Source: Paenibacillus hamazuiensis | GTDB taxonomy: Bacteria; Bacillota; Bacilli; Paenibacillales; NBRC-103111 | Assembly (NCBI RefSeq): GCF_023276405.1 | Contig: NZ_JALRMO010000001.1 | Location: forward strand, 5,825,001 to 5,889,000 | Direction of reading: 5' to 3' | Length of the DNA stretch: 64,000 nt | Part shown: positions 52,496-61,397 of the stretch, in pieces | Layout of the letters: every line of letters starts with the position of its first letter | How positions within the stretch are numbered: position 1 is the first letter of the stretch | Notes under the pieces: model-generated | What the model was told of the DNA's origin: nothing | The model's input: only the letters and a program-made list of their open reading frames with translations | Database searches by the model: none | Position numbers and translations under genes: made by a program

Positions 52496-52791
52496 CTAGG
52501 AGTCTGTCCGACGAAGCAAAATTGGTGAATTTTTATTCAATGACGTGTATTCCACGTAAGGGATTGCCTCTCCACCGCTCCTCCACCCCACAAAGTGAAG
52601 TAAAATCGATGTAGCATATTCCGAATACTTTGCGGGGACCCCGTTCATCAAGTTGTTTTATTATAAATAGTCCAATGTAATAACTTGATTTCAAAGGCGG
52701 CCGTAAACTTTCCGAGGCAATTCCCTCCCCTCCCTCCATACATCAATTGACTAAAAATTCACAACATCCAATCCGTCGGACAGACTCCTAG
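52496..52791. mobile_element. MITE-like element with 13-bp perfect terminal inverted repeats and CTAG target duplication
   Basis: The 288-bp element (52500-52787) starts GAGTCTGTCCGAC and ends GTCGGACAGACTC, and it is flanked on both sides by CTAG (52496-52499 and 52788-52791). Subterminal arms are also imperfectly complementary (GTGAATTTTTATTCAATGACG at the left against GTGAATTTTTAGTCAATTGATG read from the right). No transposase is encoded. Terminal sequence and a palindromic 4-bp CTAG target recall IS1182-type elements, but that link is from memory. The right CTAG contains the pncB stop codon. Confidence 0.85.
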
Positions 52792-54230
52792 CTTGTCGCC
52801 TTCCGGATCAGCTCCATTTTCAGCTCCCAGGCTTTCGTGCTCAGGTTCACGCGGTATATTTCCGGGTTCAGCTTGCGCAAATACTCCGGCCAAAACTGCT
52901 TCAGCTGTGCCGTATGGTACTCGCGGATTTGCTCCAGCACCGGCAGCTCGTACACAAGCTCTCCTTCTGCGAAAATAGGCTTAAGCAAAGGAACGGCCTC
53001 ATAGTGCTCGATGAACTTGTGAATGTACGGATGGACCGGATCGAACAGCTTGATCCTCTCCCCCCGCAGCATATCGTCTTCCCCGGCGAGCGCGATGTAG
53101 TCCGCCTCCGCTTTGCCGGTGCGTTTGTCGACGAACCGGTACACGTCCTTAAGGCCGGGCGTCGACACTTTCTCCGGATTGCCGGAAATTTTGATCACGG
53201 GGATGTATTCCCCGTTTTTCTCGCGGGCCACCAGCTTGTACACGCCTCCCAGCGCCGGCTGGTCGGCCGCGGTAATGAGCTGGGTGCCGACGCCCCACGT
53301 ATCGATCCGGGCCCCTTGCGCCTTCAGGTTGAAAATGATGTTTTCGTCCAGATCGTTCGAAGCGACGATTTTGACATAATCCAGCCCGGCCTGATCCAGC
53401 ATCTCCCTGGCCCGCTGCGACAAGTACGTGAGGTCGCCGCTGTCCAGACGGATCGCGGTCATCCGCTTGCCGCGGCTCTCCAGCCATTTGGCTGTCTTGA
53501 TCGCGTTCGGCACCCCGCTCCGCAGCGTATCGTACGTGTCCACGAGCAGCGTCACCTGGTCGGGCAGCGATTCGGCATAAGCGCGAAAAGCTTCCTCCTC
53601 CGAGTCGTGCCCCTGCACCCACGAATGGGCATGCGTTCCTTTGGCCGGAATGCCGAACATCATGCCTGCGCGCATGTTCGACGTGGCGTGGAAGCCGGCG
53701 AGATAAGCCGCTCGCGCCCCCCATACGGCCGCATCGGCCTCCTGCGCCCGCCTTGTGCCGAACTCGAGCAGTACGTCGTCGCCGGCGACCTGCTTGACGC
53801 GCGAAGCTTTTGTCGCAATCAGCGTCTGGTAGTTCATGAAGTTGAGCAGCGCCGTCTCGATGAGCTGCGCCTCGAACACCCTCGCTTCGACGCGGATAAG
53901 CGGCTCGTTCGGAAAAACCAGCGTCCCTTCCGGGACGGCATGCAAATTGCCGGTGAAGCGAAAAGCCTTAAGCTCCTCCAGAAAACGCTCGTCGTAATTT
54001 TCTTCCTGCGTCCGCAGATAGGCGATCTCTTCCTCGCCGAACCGAAGCGCCTGAATGTACCTCACGATCCGCTCCACGCCGGCCATCACCGCATAGCCGT
54101 TGCCGAACGGCAGCTTGCGGAAGTAAGCCTCGAACACGGCTTTCTCGTTCAAGGTGCCCTGAATCCAGTGGGCGTACATCATGTTGATTTGGTATTTATC
54201 CGTATGCAGCGCCAAATGATCGTAATTCAC
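52788..54230 (-). CDS. pncB: Nicotinate phosphoribosyltransferase
   Basis: An approximately 480-residue enzyme converting nicotinate and PRPP to nicotinate mononucleotide in NAD salvage. Features: [15 protein letters not shown] at the start, [39 protein letters not shown] (catalytic His region), [24 protein letters not shown], and [26 protein letters not shown] at 54230 overlaps the nadE stop as GTGA, typical of translational coupling; GTGs at 54239 and 54242 are alternatives. The stop codon lies in the CTAG target duplication of the inserted element, so the protein is intact. Confidence 0.93.
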   Translation of the reverse strand: MNYDHLALHTDKYQINMMYAHWIQGTLNEKAVFEAYFRKLPFGNGYAVMAGVERIVRYIQALRFGEEEIAYLRTQEENYDERFLEELKAFRFTGNLHAVPEGTLVFPNEPLIRVEARVFEAQLIETALLNFMNYQTLIATKASRVKQVAGDDVLLEFGTRRAQEADAAVWGARAAYLAGFHATSNMRAGMMFGIPAKGTHAHSWVQGHDSEEEAFRAYAESLPDQVTLLVDTYDTLRSGVPNAIKTAKWLESRGKRMTAIRLDSGDLTYLSQRAREMLDQAGLDYVKIVASNDLDENIIFNLKAQGARIDTWGVGTQLITAADQPALGGVYKLVAREKNGEYIPVIKISGNPEKVSTPGLKDVYRFVDKRTGKAEADYIALAGEDDMLRGERIKLFDPVHPYIHKFIEHYEAVPLLKPIFAEGELVYELPVLEQIREYHTAQLKQFWPEYLRKLNPEIYRVNLSTKAWELKMELIRKATS

Positions 54231-55057
54231 GCCTTCCACCACCCGTCGTATATCGTCACTGGCCCTCTCCGCTTATGCTCCGTTATCGCGTAGCGCCCCT
54301 CGATCCGCCGCTTGACGTCTTCCGGAAGCGGCTTCCCTTCCAGGTAATCGTCGAGCTGCTCGTACGTCAGCCCAAGCGCCTCCTCATCCGGCAAGCCCGG
54401 CCGCAAATCCTCCAGGTCCGCGGTCGGCTTTTTCAAATACAAATGCTCGGGGCAGCCGAGCGCCTGCAGCAAAAGCCGGCCCTGCCGCTTGTTCAGCCCG
54501 TATATCGGAGCAGCATCGCAAGCGCCGTCGCCATGCTTTGTAAAAAAACCGGTAATCGCCTCTGCGGCATGGTCGGTCCCGAGCACGAGCAGCCCGTAAT
54601 GCGCGGCCAGATCGTACTGCGCCTTCATGCGTTCCCTCGCCTTCACGTTGCCTTTGTGAAAATCGCCCAGCGTCTCGCCCGTCGCCTGCTCGAACTGCTG
54701 CACGGCGGCGTCCACGGCCGGCTTGATGTTCACCGTCACGGTGCGTGTCGGCGCTATGAACCGGATCGCATCCTGCGCGTCCGCCTTGTCCTTCTGCACG
54801 CCGTACGGCAGCCGCACCGCCATAAACGTATACGCATCGCCGCCATGCTGCTCGTTCAGCTCGTTCACCGCAAGCTGGGCCAGCTTGCCGGTAAGCGTCG
54901 AATCCTGGCCGCCCGACAAGCCGAGCACATACCCTTTGGCCCCCGTATGCAGAAGGTATTCCTTCAAAAACCGCACCCTGCTTGCGATTTCCACCGCCGG
55001 ATCGATATGCTCCTTCACCTTCAACTCTTCTTGGATTTGCCGCTGTACGTCTCTCAT
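54227..55057 (-). CDS. nadE: Ammonia-dependent NAD+ synthetase
   Basis: A 276-residue NadE of the short, ammonia-dependent type. The PP-loop ATP pyrophosphatase motif [16 protein letters not shown] is near residue 45, with the metal/ATP motif [24 protein letters not shown] and [15 protein letters not shown]. It makes NAD from deamido-NAD, the last step after pncB. Middle gene of pncA-nadE-pncB. ATG at 55057 with GAGAGGA; it starts 14 bases after the pncA stop. Confidence 0.95.
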   Translation of the reverse strand: MRDVQRQIQEELKVKEHIDPAVEIASRVRFLKEYLLHTGAKGYVLGLSGGQDSTLTGKLAQLAVNELNEQHGGDAYTFMAVRLPYGVQKDKADAQDAIRFIAPTRTVTVNIKPAVDAAVQQFEQATGETLGDFHKGNVKARERMKAQYDLAAHYGLLVLGTDHAAEAITGFFTKHGDGACDAAPIYGLNKRQGRLLLQALGCPEHLYLKKPTADLEDLRPGLPDEEALGLTYEQLDDYLEGKPLPEDVKRRIEGRYAITEHKRRGPVTIYDGWWKA

Positions 55058-55070
55058 ATCGCTCATCCTC

Positions 55071-55628
55071 TCATAATGTGATCGGCTGGTCCGCCCGAAC
55101 AACCTGCGCGCCGAGCGTTTGCTGAAAATGCCTCAAAGCCCACTCGTGCCCTTGCGGATTGAAGCTGGCTACCGCATCTTCGTGGATCGTCATCGCGATG
55201 CCTTTGTTGTACGCCTCCACGGCGGTATGAAGCACGCAAATGTCGGTGCACACGCCGACCAGATGTAGCTCCTGAATGCCCAAAGCCCGCAGACGAAGCT
55301 CGAGGTCCGTCCCGCAAAAGGCGCTGTACCGCGTTTTATCCATCCAATATATCCGGTCCTTGTGCCGTTCATACGTCCCGGCGAGCTTCCCGTACAGCTC
55401 CCGGCCCGCAGTTCCGCGGATGTTGTGCGGAGGGAACAGCCGGTGCTCGGGATGAGCGAGGTCGTTCTCGTCATGCAGATCTACCGCCATCACGACAAAA
55501 TCGCCCCGCTCCGCGAACCGCTCGGTCAGCTCGCTGATCCGCCCTTCGATATCGATGGCGGGCTGCCCGCACGGCAGCTTCCCGACGACAAAATCGACCG
55601 TGTAATCAATGACAATCAACGCTTTCAT
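55071..55628 (-). CDS. pncA: Nicotinamidase (isochorismatase-fold cysteine hydrolase)
   Basis: A 185-residue isochorismatase-fold enzyme. Catalytic Asp in [10 protein letters not shown], Lys in [10 protein letters not shown], Cys in [12 protein letters not shown], and metal-binding-like residues in [13 protein letters not shown]. It deamidates nicotinamide to nicotinate, feeding pncB. First gene of the NAD salvage operon. AAAGGAG supports ATG at 55628 (or 55634). A 210-bp repeat element lies immediately upstream, between the gene and a palindromic operator. Confidence 0.92.
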   Translation of the reverse strand: MKALIVIDYTVDFVVGKLPCGQPAIDIEGRISELTERFAERGDFVVMAVDLHDENDLAHPEHRLFPPHNIRGTAGRELYGKLAGTYERHKDRIYWMDKTRYSAFCGTDLELRLRALGIQELHLVGVCTDICVLHTAVEAYNKGIAMTIHEDAVASFNPQGHEWALRHFQQTLGAQVVRADQPITL

Positions 55629-55646
55629 GGTCATCGCTCTCCTTTT

Positions 55647-55856
55647 AGAGGGTGTTCAAAAGTTGCGTCGCTGCGGAGTAGGGGAAATCTCCCGGTCGCT
55701 CTTGAGATCGTAAATTTATAACTAAAATATAAAGGTTAATTTACGATCTCAAAGGCGAACGCTATCGCTCTAAGAGTTTTCCGAAGGAAAACTTGCATCG
55801 GAAGGATACGCTCGGCATACCCCTAATCTCCTTCGCTCGCTTTTCGAACACCCTCT
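55647..55856. repeat. 210-bp palindromic intergenic element with terminal inverted repeats
   Basis: Ends AGAGGGTGTTCAAAAG (55647-55662) and CTTTTCGAACACCCTCT (55840-55856) are inverted copies. Inside are a 16-bp stem CTTGAGATCGTAAATT/AATTTACGATCTCAAAG (55701-55716, 55738-55754) and a perfect hairpin AGTTTTCC-GAA-GGAAAACT (55775-55793). A shortened relative is at 52261-52363. It lies between the operator at 55873-55893 and pncA, so it is transcribed as a 5' leader if the promoter is at the operator. Confidence 0.8.
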
Positions 55857-55872
55857 TATTTTTTTATTTTAA

Positions 55873-55893
55873 TAATATCAATATGACAATATT
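55873..55893 (-). promoter_or_regulatory. Candidate NrtR operator upstream of pncA-nadE-pncB
   Basis: TAATATCA and ATATTA-type half-sites (AATATCAATATGACAATATT, 55874-55893) repeat the palindrome found upstream of nrtR. The position between nrtR and the salvage operon fits an operator-promoter. Confidence 0.5.
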
Positions 55894-55911
55894 AAGAGGT
55901 AAAAGAGATGC

Positions 55912-56691
55912 CTAGCCGTATATGGACAGCTGAGGCACGTAATCGGTAAAGCGGTACAGCTGCGCGGCGCGCTGCGAGTAGCGGTTGGACATCTTCGGCT
56001 CGCCGCTTAGGTCCCGGACTTCCTCGATAATGCCCTTGCGGCTTTGCGTCGAGGTGATTTTGCGGATAAAATTCGGCTCCTCGAAATCCGGGACCACCGT
56101 ACGGATGACCTGGTACAGCTCGCTGATCGTAAACTCGTCCGGCAAAAACTCCTTCGCGATCGTCGTCGTCAGCATCTTATGGCGAACTTGGGACAACGCG
56201 TCCTGCAAAATCTTCCGGTGATCGAAAGCGAGATTCATCCGCAGCGCCTCCTCCACCGGGAACAGCCGCACATCCGCCGCGTCGTCCGCCGCCCTGCGGT
56301 TCGCCAAGTAAACTTCGTTCACAAGAGCGAAAAACGCATGCGAGATGATCCAGCCGCGCGGATCGCGTCCCGGCTCGCTGTACACGCCCAAATACTCGAT
56401 ATGCACGTCGCTTACGCCGGTTTCCTCCTGCAGCTCTCTCTTCGCGCTGTCCAGAATCGTCTCGGTTTCTGCCGAAAAGCCCCCCGGCAGCGCCCACTGT
56501 CCCTCGAACGGCCAGCGCTTGCGCTGGATGAGCAGCACCTCGAGCTCACGAAGCGGAAGCGACTTTTTCCCCGTGTTCCTCTCCGTCGACGTGATCGTGA
56601 AGATGACGATATCGGCCGGCGCTCCGTCGGGAGTCCGGTATTTGCTCGCGGTATAGTTGGATGCGTTCTCCATCGGTTCGTTCATGGTCAT
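55912..56691 (-). CDS. NrtR-type Nudix/winged-helix regulator of NAD metabolism
   Basis: A 259-residue protein with an N-terminal Nudix domain (about 25-165) and a C-terminal winged helix (about 175-245; FTISELYQVIRTVVPDFEEPNFIRKI, RKGIIEEV). This is the architecture of NrtR, which represses NAD biosynthesis genes and senses ADP-ribose. The Nudix box GGFSAETETILDSAKRELQEETGV fits the consensus fully, so catalysis may be retained. The adjacent NAD salvage operon on the same strand and matching palindromes before both units support the assignment. First ATG with GGCGGAG. Confidence 0.88.
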   Translation of the reverse strand: MTMNEPMENASNYTASKYRTPDGAPADIVIFTITSTERNTGKKSLPLRELEVLLIQRKRWPFEGQWALPGGFSAETETILDSAKRELQEETGVSDVHIEYLGVYSEPGRDPRGWIISHAFFALVNEVYLANRRAADDAADVRLFPVEEALRMNLAFDHRKILQDALSQVRHKMLTTTIAKEFLPDEFTISELYQVIRTVVPDFEEPNFIRKITSTQSRKGIIEEVRDLSGEPKMSNRYSQRAAQLYRFTDYVPQLSIYG

Positions 56692-56713
56692 CGTCTTCTC
56701 CGCCTAAATCAAT

Positions 56714-56730
56714 AATATCAATTTGATATT
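56714..56730 (-). promoter_or_regulatory. Palindrome upstream of nrtR, candidate NrtR operator
   Basis: AATATCAATTTGATATT is a perfect 17-bp palindrome 23 bases upstream of the nrtR start. A second related copy (ATTATGATATTATAAT, 56734-56749) follows. It shares half-sites with 55874-55893. Confidence 0.65.
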
Positions 56731-56767
56731 CTCATTATGATATTATAATCGCAAATTGTCAAGCAAA

Positions 56768-57777
56768 TTATACGATTTCTATAGCGTTAAACAAAAAAGG
56801 CTTTCCGGCCAGGTAATGCTTGATGATCGCCTGCGCATAAGGCTGCTCTTCCTGAAGATTTTGCGTTTCCCTCGGGTCGGGGGAATGGTGGCTGTAATTT
56901 TCGATCATTACCATCACCATAAAATGCTCCAGCGCCGGAAGCCAGCCCTCCTGCAGTTTCCTGACGCTTTCGTAGCCGCGGATCACGATCTCCCTCTGTG
57001 CCGGAAATAGCCCAAAATCATATGCGCGATGTCATAGAGAAAATAACCGAAGCCGCATCTTCCGAAATCGATCGGACGCGGTTCCCCGTTATGAAAAACG
57101 ATATTCCCCTGGTGCAGATCGCCGTGGACGATTCCGTAGCTTCCGCTGCTTTTGTCCAATGTTCCTACCCACGAGAATATCTTTTCGGACGCCTCCTGAT
57201 ACAAGCGGAATTCGGCATCCGTCAAAAACCGATCGTAATATTGCGTTAAACGGGCCATCGATCGCCTGAAGCTCTCCTCGCCCCATACAGGGCGCGCGAA
57301 TCCGGGAGGTACAGCGAATTCCCCGGCGGCCCGGTGAAGCTTGGCGAGCAAAATCCCTTCCCGATAAACCTCCTCATTCGTAAGAGCACGCTTCGGGTGT
57401 TCGCCTTCCACCCAGCTCAACAATGCAGCATAAAATGAGGCGCCGTTTTCCAGATCTATCCTCACACACGCGGACCGGCCGCGGGCCGGCAATCCTTTGG
57501 GAAGCGGGACATCCATCTTTTCGTTCAGAACGTCAAGCAGGTCGAGTTCCGATTCCAGCTCTTCACTTCGCATTCCCGAATAAATGCGGAGCAGGTACGC
57601 TCCGTCCTGATCCGTATCGATGAAAAAAGTGCACGTATCGGACAGTTGGTTGAAACGAATTTGCTTCCAGTCAAGGTCGTAATGCTGAAGCGCCTGCAGC
57701 GCCGCCTGCTTCGACAAGCTTATTTTGTACGATATATCATGGTCTTCATAAGGGTGCATCAGAAACGGTCCGGTCAT
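56768..57777 (-). pseudogene. Aminoglycoside/choline-kinase-like phosphotransferase split by a frameshift
   Basis: The first frame (57777 to about 56990) encodes an APH-fold kinase with Brenner motif IVHGDLHQGNIVFHNG and DFG-like PIDFGRCGFGYFLYDIA, ending YFRHRGRS. The C-terminal helix bundle (EIVIRGYESVRKLQEGWLPALEHFM...) continues in another frame to 56768. Losing one G from a GGGG run (now GGG, 56992-56994 on the plus strand as CCC) explains it. Restored length is about 337 residues. The start at 57777 has GAGGAGGAGAG. It may phosphorylate a small molecule, like YutH/SrkA-type homoserine-kinase-like proteins. Error or decay cannot be separated here. Confidence 0.85.
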
Positions 57778-57974
57778 ATCTCTCCTCCTCATCGCTTTCC
57801 GGTTAGAATGAACATCTTCCTTTTCCATAACAACCAAATTACTCCTTTCCCTCCATTCTTGCAACAATAAGCTGCGTATGTTAAAAACATTTCAAGCCCC
57901 GTCATATTCGTGCACGTAATGTCGGATGAAAAACGCCGATTCCTGCTATCGTATGGATTAAGGAGGTCATAGCC

Positions 57975-58850
57975 ATGGATTCGCTTCAACATATGAACCG
58001 CGCGCTGAAATATATCGAGGAAAATCTGACGGACGAGATTGATTTTAAAGAAGTCGCCAGACTGGCCTGCTGCTCCGAGTATCATTTTACAAGGATGTTC
58101 TCCTTTCTTGCCGGCCTCACGTTATCCGAATATATCCGGCGCAGACGGCTAACGCTTGCCGCATTCGATCTCAAGGACGGGGGCGCAAAGGTCATCGATA
58201 TCGCGGTCAAATACGGCTACAATTCGCCGGATGCATTTGCAAGAGCATTTCAGCAGCTGCACGGAATTACGCCGTCGGAAGCGAGACATCACGGCCATCC
58301 GCTTAAAGCGTATCCGCCTATGACCTTCCAGTTAACCATAAGGGGAGGATATGAAATGAACTATCGCATTGAGGAAAAGGGAGCATTCCGCATTGTCGGC
58401 ATCATGAAAAGGGTGCCTATCGTATTCCAAGGAGTAAATCCGGAAATAGCGGCAATGTGGGGAAGTTTGGACATGGAGACGATCGATATGCTTAAAGGTC
58501 TTTCCAATGTCGAGCCGCCGGGGCTGCTAAGCGCATCTGCGAACTTTTCCGAAGGACGGATGGAGGAAAAAGGAGAGCTTGATCACTACATCGGCGTGGC
58601 GACAACCAAGGATTGTACGGAGCATTTTTCGCAGCTCGAGGTGCCAGCCGGGACTTGGGCCGTTTTCGAAGCGGTCGGACCGTTCCCGGATACGCTGCAA
58701 AACGTTTGGGGACGCATTTATTCCGAGTGGTTTCCGTCCTCGAGCTACGAGCTGAGCGAAGGCCCGGAAATGCTGTGGAATGCGGATAAGGACGTGACTT
58801 CGCCCGTTTTCCGAAGTGAAATATGGATACCGGTTGTGAAGAAGAGATAA
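57975..58850 (+). CDS. AraC-family regulator with GyrI-like effector-binding domain
   Basis: A 291-residue protein. N-terminal AraC HTH pair ([69 protein letters not shown], about 22-105) and C-terminal GyrI/Rob-like small-molecule-binding domain (about 125-291; [44 protein letters not shown]). This is the Rob/BltR-style multidrug-sensing layout. RBS AAGGAGG. The divergent neighbour is the broken phosphotransferase. A bidirectional terminator follows. Confidence 0.93.
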   Translation: MDSLQHMNRALKYIEENLTDEIDFKEVARLACCSEYHFTRMFSFLAGLTLSEYIRRRRLTLAAFDLKDGGAKVIDIAVKYGYNSPDAFARAFQQLHGITPSEARHHGHPLKAYPPMTFQLTIRGGYEMNYRIEEKGAFRIVGIMKRVPIVFQGVNPEIAAMWGSLDMETIDMLKGLSNVEPPGLLSASANFSEGRMEEKGELDHYIGVATTKDCTEHFSQLEVPAGTWAVFEAVGPFPDTLQNVWGRIYSEWFPSSSYELSEGPEMLWNADKDVTSPVFRSEIWIPVVKKR

Positions 58851-58857
58851 TGAGGAT

Positions 58858-58913
58858 AAAGGCAGCGGCTGCTTGGGATGCGAAAAAAAGTCCCGGTGGC
58901 CGCTGCCTTTTTA
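58858..58913. terminator. Bidirectional terminator
   Basis: Perfect 11-bp stem AAAGGCAGCGG/CCGCTGCCTTT (58858-58868, 58900-58910) followed by TT; it separates the AraC-GyrI gene from the convergent FtsW-like gene. Confidence 0.8.
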
Positions 58914-58943
58914 TGCGGCTAAAGGTATTCGTTACCGGGCGGC

Positions 58944-60266
58944 CTACGCTTGTATACGCGAGTTCGTTCGCACCATATCTTTTCGCCGGTAGACGCTGTA
59001 GACGATTCCGACTGCGGCAAGCTGGATCAGCAGCCCGCTTCCCCCATAACTGATGAAAGGAAGAGACACCGATGAGATCGGAAGCACACCGATAGACATC
59101 CCGATGTTCCAGACGAATTGGACGGCGAAGATCGAGCTGAAGCCACAGATGAGCAGTCTTCCATAAGGGTCCCGCACGGACAAAGAAGCTTTGACCAGTT
59201 GGGATAAGAACAACAGCACCGCGAGCAGGACAAAGACGCCGGCAAACCAGCCCAAGCTGTATACGATATAGGTAAACACGGTATCCGCATGAATTTCGGG
59301 CAGCTTATTCATAACAGCGGCGAACCCGTGTCCCCACCATCCGGCGGAACGTACCGCCTCATCGATCTGTATGTAAAAATAACCCGCATCGCCTGCCATC
59401 TCATGCCGGTGAAAAAAACCGGCAAAGCGGCTGAAGCCGTTCGGAATGTGCAGGATGTAGGCGAGCAGCATTCCGGCCGAGATGAGAATGTGCGGCACCG
59501 CTCTCCGCGAGCCGCCTCCCGAAACAACTAGCAGCACCGTGTATGCACTTGCATAAATGAGCAGGTCGGATATCGCCTTTACCTTGGCCAAGAGCAGCAT
59601 CGGAACGAAACTGAATAACGCGGCGTGCAGCAGCGTAACGCGCAGGCCGTCTTTTCGCCCGTTAAGATCACCAGCGGCCGTTGCGATAAACAGATAAGGT
59701 GCCATTGCCGCGAAATCGATCCTGAGCGAACCGAGATCAAGATAACTGGACATGCCGTTTACGGTCGGCCCCCACAGGATAGCCGACAGCAAGCCAATCA
59801 CCGTCGCACCATACAGCACCCGCGAAAGTTCGGGCAGCTTCCGGTAATCGATCCGGCTTGCGGCAAACAGGGCAGCTGCCCCGAGGGCCATATTCACCGT
59901 CTCCCTGAGAAAAAGATCCTCTCCTCCATACATCCTGCGCGGTCCGGCAGCATAGCTTAATTCAACAGCATACATCACGACAAGAGCGATCGCGACGAGC
60001 AGCGCCAGACAGCCCAGCAGCAGCCAGGGAATGCGCGGCTTGTGCACCCGATTGAGCCCGCTTGCCACCTCGTCGGCGTTCCCCATCTGCTCGAGAGCCC
60101 AACGGGCCGCTTCATCGCCGTCATGCCCCCGCTCCTTCCGCGATTCGACCAGCTCGTCCAGATGGCTGAGCAGCTCCAGCTTGATCTCCTTGCGCAGCTC
60201 CTTTGCCCTAACCTGCCTGCAAATATCGTTCACGTATTCCTGTACAAGCGGATGCCTGTCCGTCAT
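58944..60266 (-). CDS. FtsW/RodA/SpoVE-family membrane protein fused to an N-terminal HAAS-like domain
   Basis: A 440-residue protein. Residues 1-75 are a soluble helical HAAS/DUF1700-type domain (HPLVQEYVNDICRQVRAKELRKEIKLEL; ARWALEQMGNADEVASGLNRVHKPR). From about 80 on are about ten membrane helices of the SEDS family, with GWWGHGFAAVMNKLPEIHADTVFTYIVYSLGW (the HTDFIF-equivalent, here HADTVF, keeps the Asp) and the C-terminal signature PFISYGGSGLL. SEDS proteins polymerise peptidoglycan glycan strands. The ATG overlaps the PadR stop as ATGA, with GGGGGAGGAG upstream, so the two are co-translated. The HAAS fusion suggests PadR-linked, condition-specific wall synthesis. Confidence 0.9.
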   Translation of the reverse strand: MTDRHPLVQEYVNDICRQVRAKELRKEIKLELLSHLDELVESRKERGHDGDEAARWALEQMGNADEVASGLNRVHKPRIPWLLLGCLALLVAIALVVMYAVELSYAAGPRRMYGGEDLFLRETVNMALGAAALFAASRIDYRKLPELSRVLYGATVIGLLSAILWGPTVNGMSSYLDLGSLRIDFAAMAPYLFIATAAGDLNGRKDGLRVTLLHAALFSFVPMLLLAKVKAISDLLIYASAYTVLLVVSGGGSRRAVPHILISAGMLLAYILHIPNGFSRFAGFFHRHEMAGDAGYFYIQIDEAVRSAGWWGHGFAAVMNKLPEIHADTVFTYIVYSLGWFAGVFVLLAVLLFLSQLVKASLSVRDPYGRLLICGFSSIFAVQFVWNIGMSIGVLPISSVSLPFISYGGSGLLIQLAAVGIVYSVYRRKDMVRTNSRIQA

Positions 60267-60595
60267 ATCGGCTCCTCCCCCAGCACGCGGTCCACGGCAT
60301 TGCGGAACAGGCGCCACTCCTGCTTCTTATCCTGCAATTGCCGCCTGCCGGCATCCGTGATCCGGTAATACTTGCGGTTCCGCCCCTCCGCCTCCTGCCA
60401 GTAGGACTCCACCCATCGCTCCGCCTCCATGGCGTGAAGAATGGGATATAACGTGCCTTCCTTCAAAACAAACGTCCCGTCGGAAACCCGTTCAAGCTCC
60501 TTGATCAGCTCATAGCCGTAAAGCTCCTTCCGCTCGAGCAGGTTCAGGATCAACGTTCCGGTACTTCCCTTGAGAAGCTCCTTGCTTATTTTCAT
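60263..60595 (-). CDS. PadR-family transcriptional regulator
   Basis: A 110-residue winged-helix protein with KELLKGSTGTLILNLLERKELYGYELIKELER, the recognition region EGTLYPILHAMEAERWVES and wing EGRNRKYYRITDAGRRQL, all diagnostic of PadR. Upstream partner of the HAAS-FtsW gene (ATGA overlap); PadR regulators are very often paired with HAAS/DUF1700 membrane genes. The start at ATG 60595 is typical of the family; GTG 60610 is an alternative. Confidence 0.92.
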   Translation of the reverse strand: MKISKELLKGSTGTLILNLLERKELYGYELIKELERVSDGTFVLKEGTLYPILHAMEAERWVESYWQEAEGRNRKYYRITDAGRRQLQDKKQEWRLFRNAVDRVLGEEPI

Positions 60596-60724
60596 ATCTT
60601 CCGCAAGCACCGCCTTTCTTTTTCTGTAAGATGATTATACCTCGAAATAATATGCATCGCAAATCTATGTATGGATATAGCTGAAAAATCCAGTGTGTCC
60701 CGCCGTCTTAAACCGCCATTAAAA

Positions 60725-60755
60725 AATGAAGGCCCGCCTGCATAAGCGGCGGACC
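60725..60755 (-). terminator. Terminator of the DoxX gene
   Basis: On the minus strand GGTCCGCC pairs with GGCGGGCC (one G-U), followed by TTCATTTTTT. Confidence 0.65.
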
Positions 60756-60788
60756 TACGATGTAAGCTGAATTAAGATGTAAGCCGGA

Positions 60789-61178
60789 TTAAATTATCCG
60801 GTCGAGGAATGCAGGACGTTCCCCGCTTTGCAGCGATCTGCCGGCAAACGCGATGATGATCAGCAGCAATAAGTAAACGCAAACGATGAGCGCGCCTGTA
60901 TATTCCTTAAACAGGATGTGGGTAACCAGCGCCCCGGACATAATGGTCATGAGCGCCCCTAAGGCGAACTTGGCTGTTTTTCCAAACCATAAGCCAATGC
61001 CGCCCGCAACCTCGCCTAGCCCTACCGCCACGCAAAACCAGGCAGGGAAACCGTAATGCAGGAACATGCTCACGGCGTCCTCCGCTCCGATAACCTTCAG
61101 CGATCCCACCATAATGAAGTTCGCCGATACCAACAGCTTCAACACCATTAACCCGATTTTCAAACTTTTCCTCGCCAT
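60789..61178 (-). CDS. DoxX-family membrane protein
   Basis: A 129-residue membrane protein with four hydrophobic helices (IGLMVLKLLVSANFIMVGSLKVIG, WFCVAVGLGEVAGGIGLWFG, ALGALMTIMSGALVTHILF, ALIVCVYLLLLIIIAFAG). The GSLKVIG...GEVAGGIGL pattern fits DoxX-like proteins (DoxX_2/3). Roles in the family include redox stress response and quinol-linked functions; none is evident here. AGGAG lies 12-13 bases upstream of the ATG. Monocistronic. Confidence 0.85.
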   Translation of the reverse strand: MARKSLKIGLMVLKLLVSANFIMVGSLKVIGAEDAVSMFLHYGFPAWFCVAVGLGEVAGGIGLWFGKTAKFALGALMTIMSGALVTHILFKEYTGALIVCVYLLLLIIIAFAGRSLQSGERPAFLDRII

Positions 61179-61397
61179 AAAGAATCGCCACTCCTGTCAC
61201 ATTAGTCATGATAACCTCATTGTAACAGGGCAATACGACATCTTTTGACATATACGGATATGTTAAGGTTTCTAGAACTTTTGGCGAATCGGGTTGCGTA
61301 TTTTCGCGGAAACCCGAATAATTAGATGCATGCCCTCACATCCATGGCCGGACGGGTCGTGAAGGCTGTATTGAATCGTTGAAAGGAACAGACAACT

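Noticed and set aside
52533-52739. 68-codon minus-strand frame inside the MITE as a transposase fragment
   Set aside because: No RBS, no recognisable DDE or HTH motif; the element looks non-coding.
52914-54293. 459-codon plus-strand frame opposite pncB
   Set aside because: Antisense shadow; pncB is intact and in a coherent operon.
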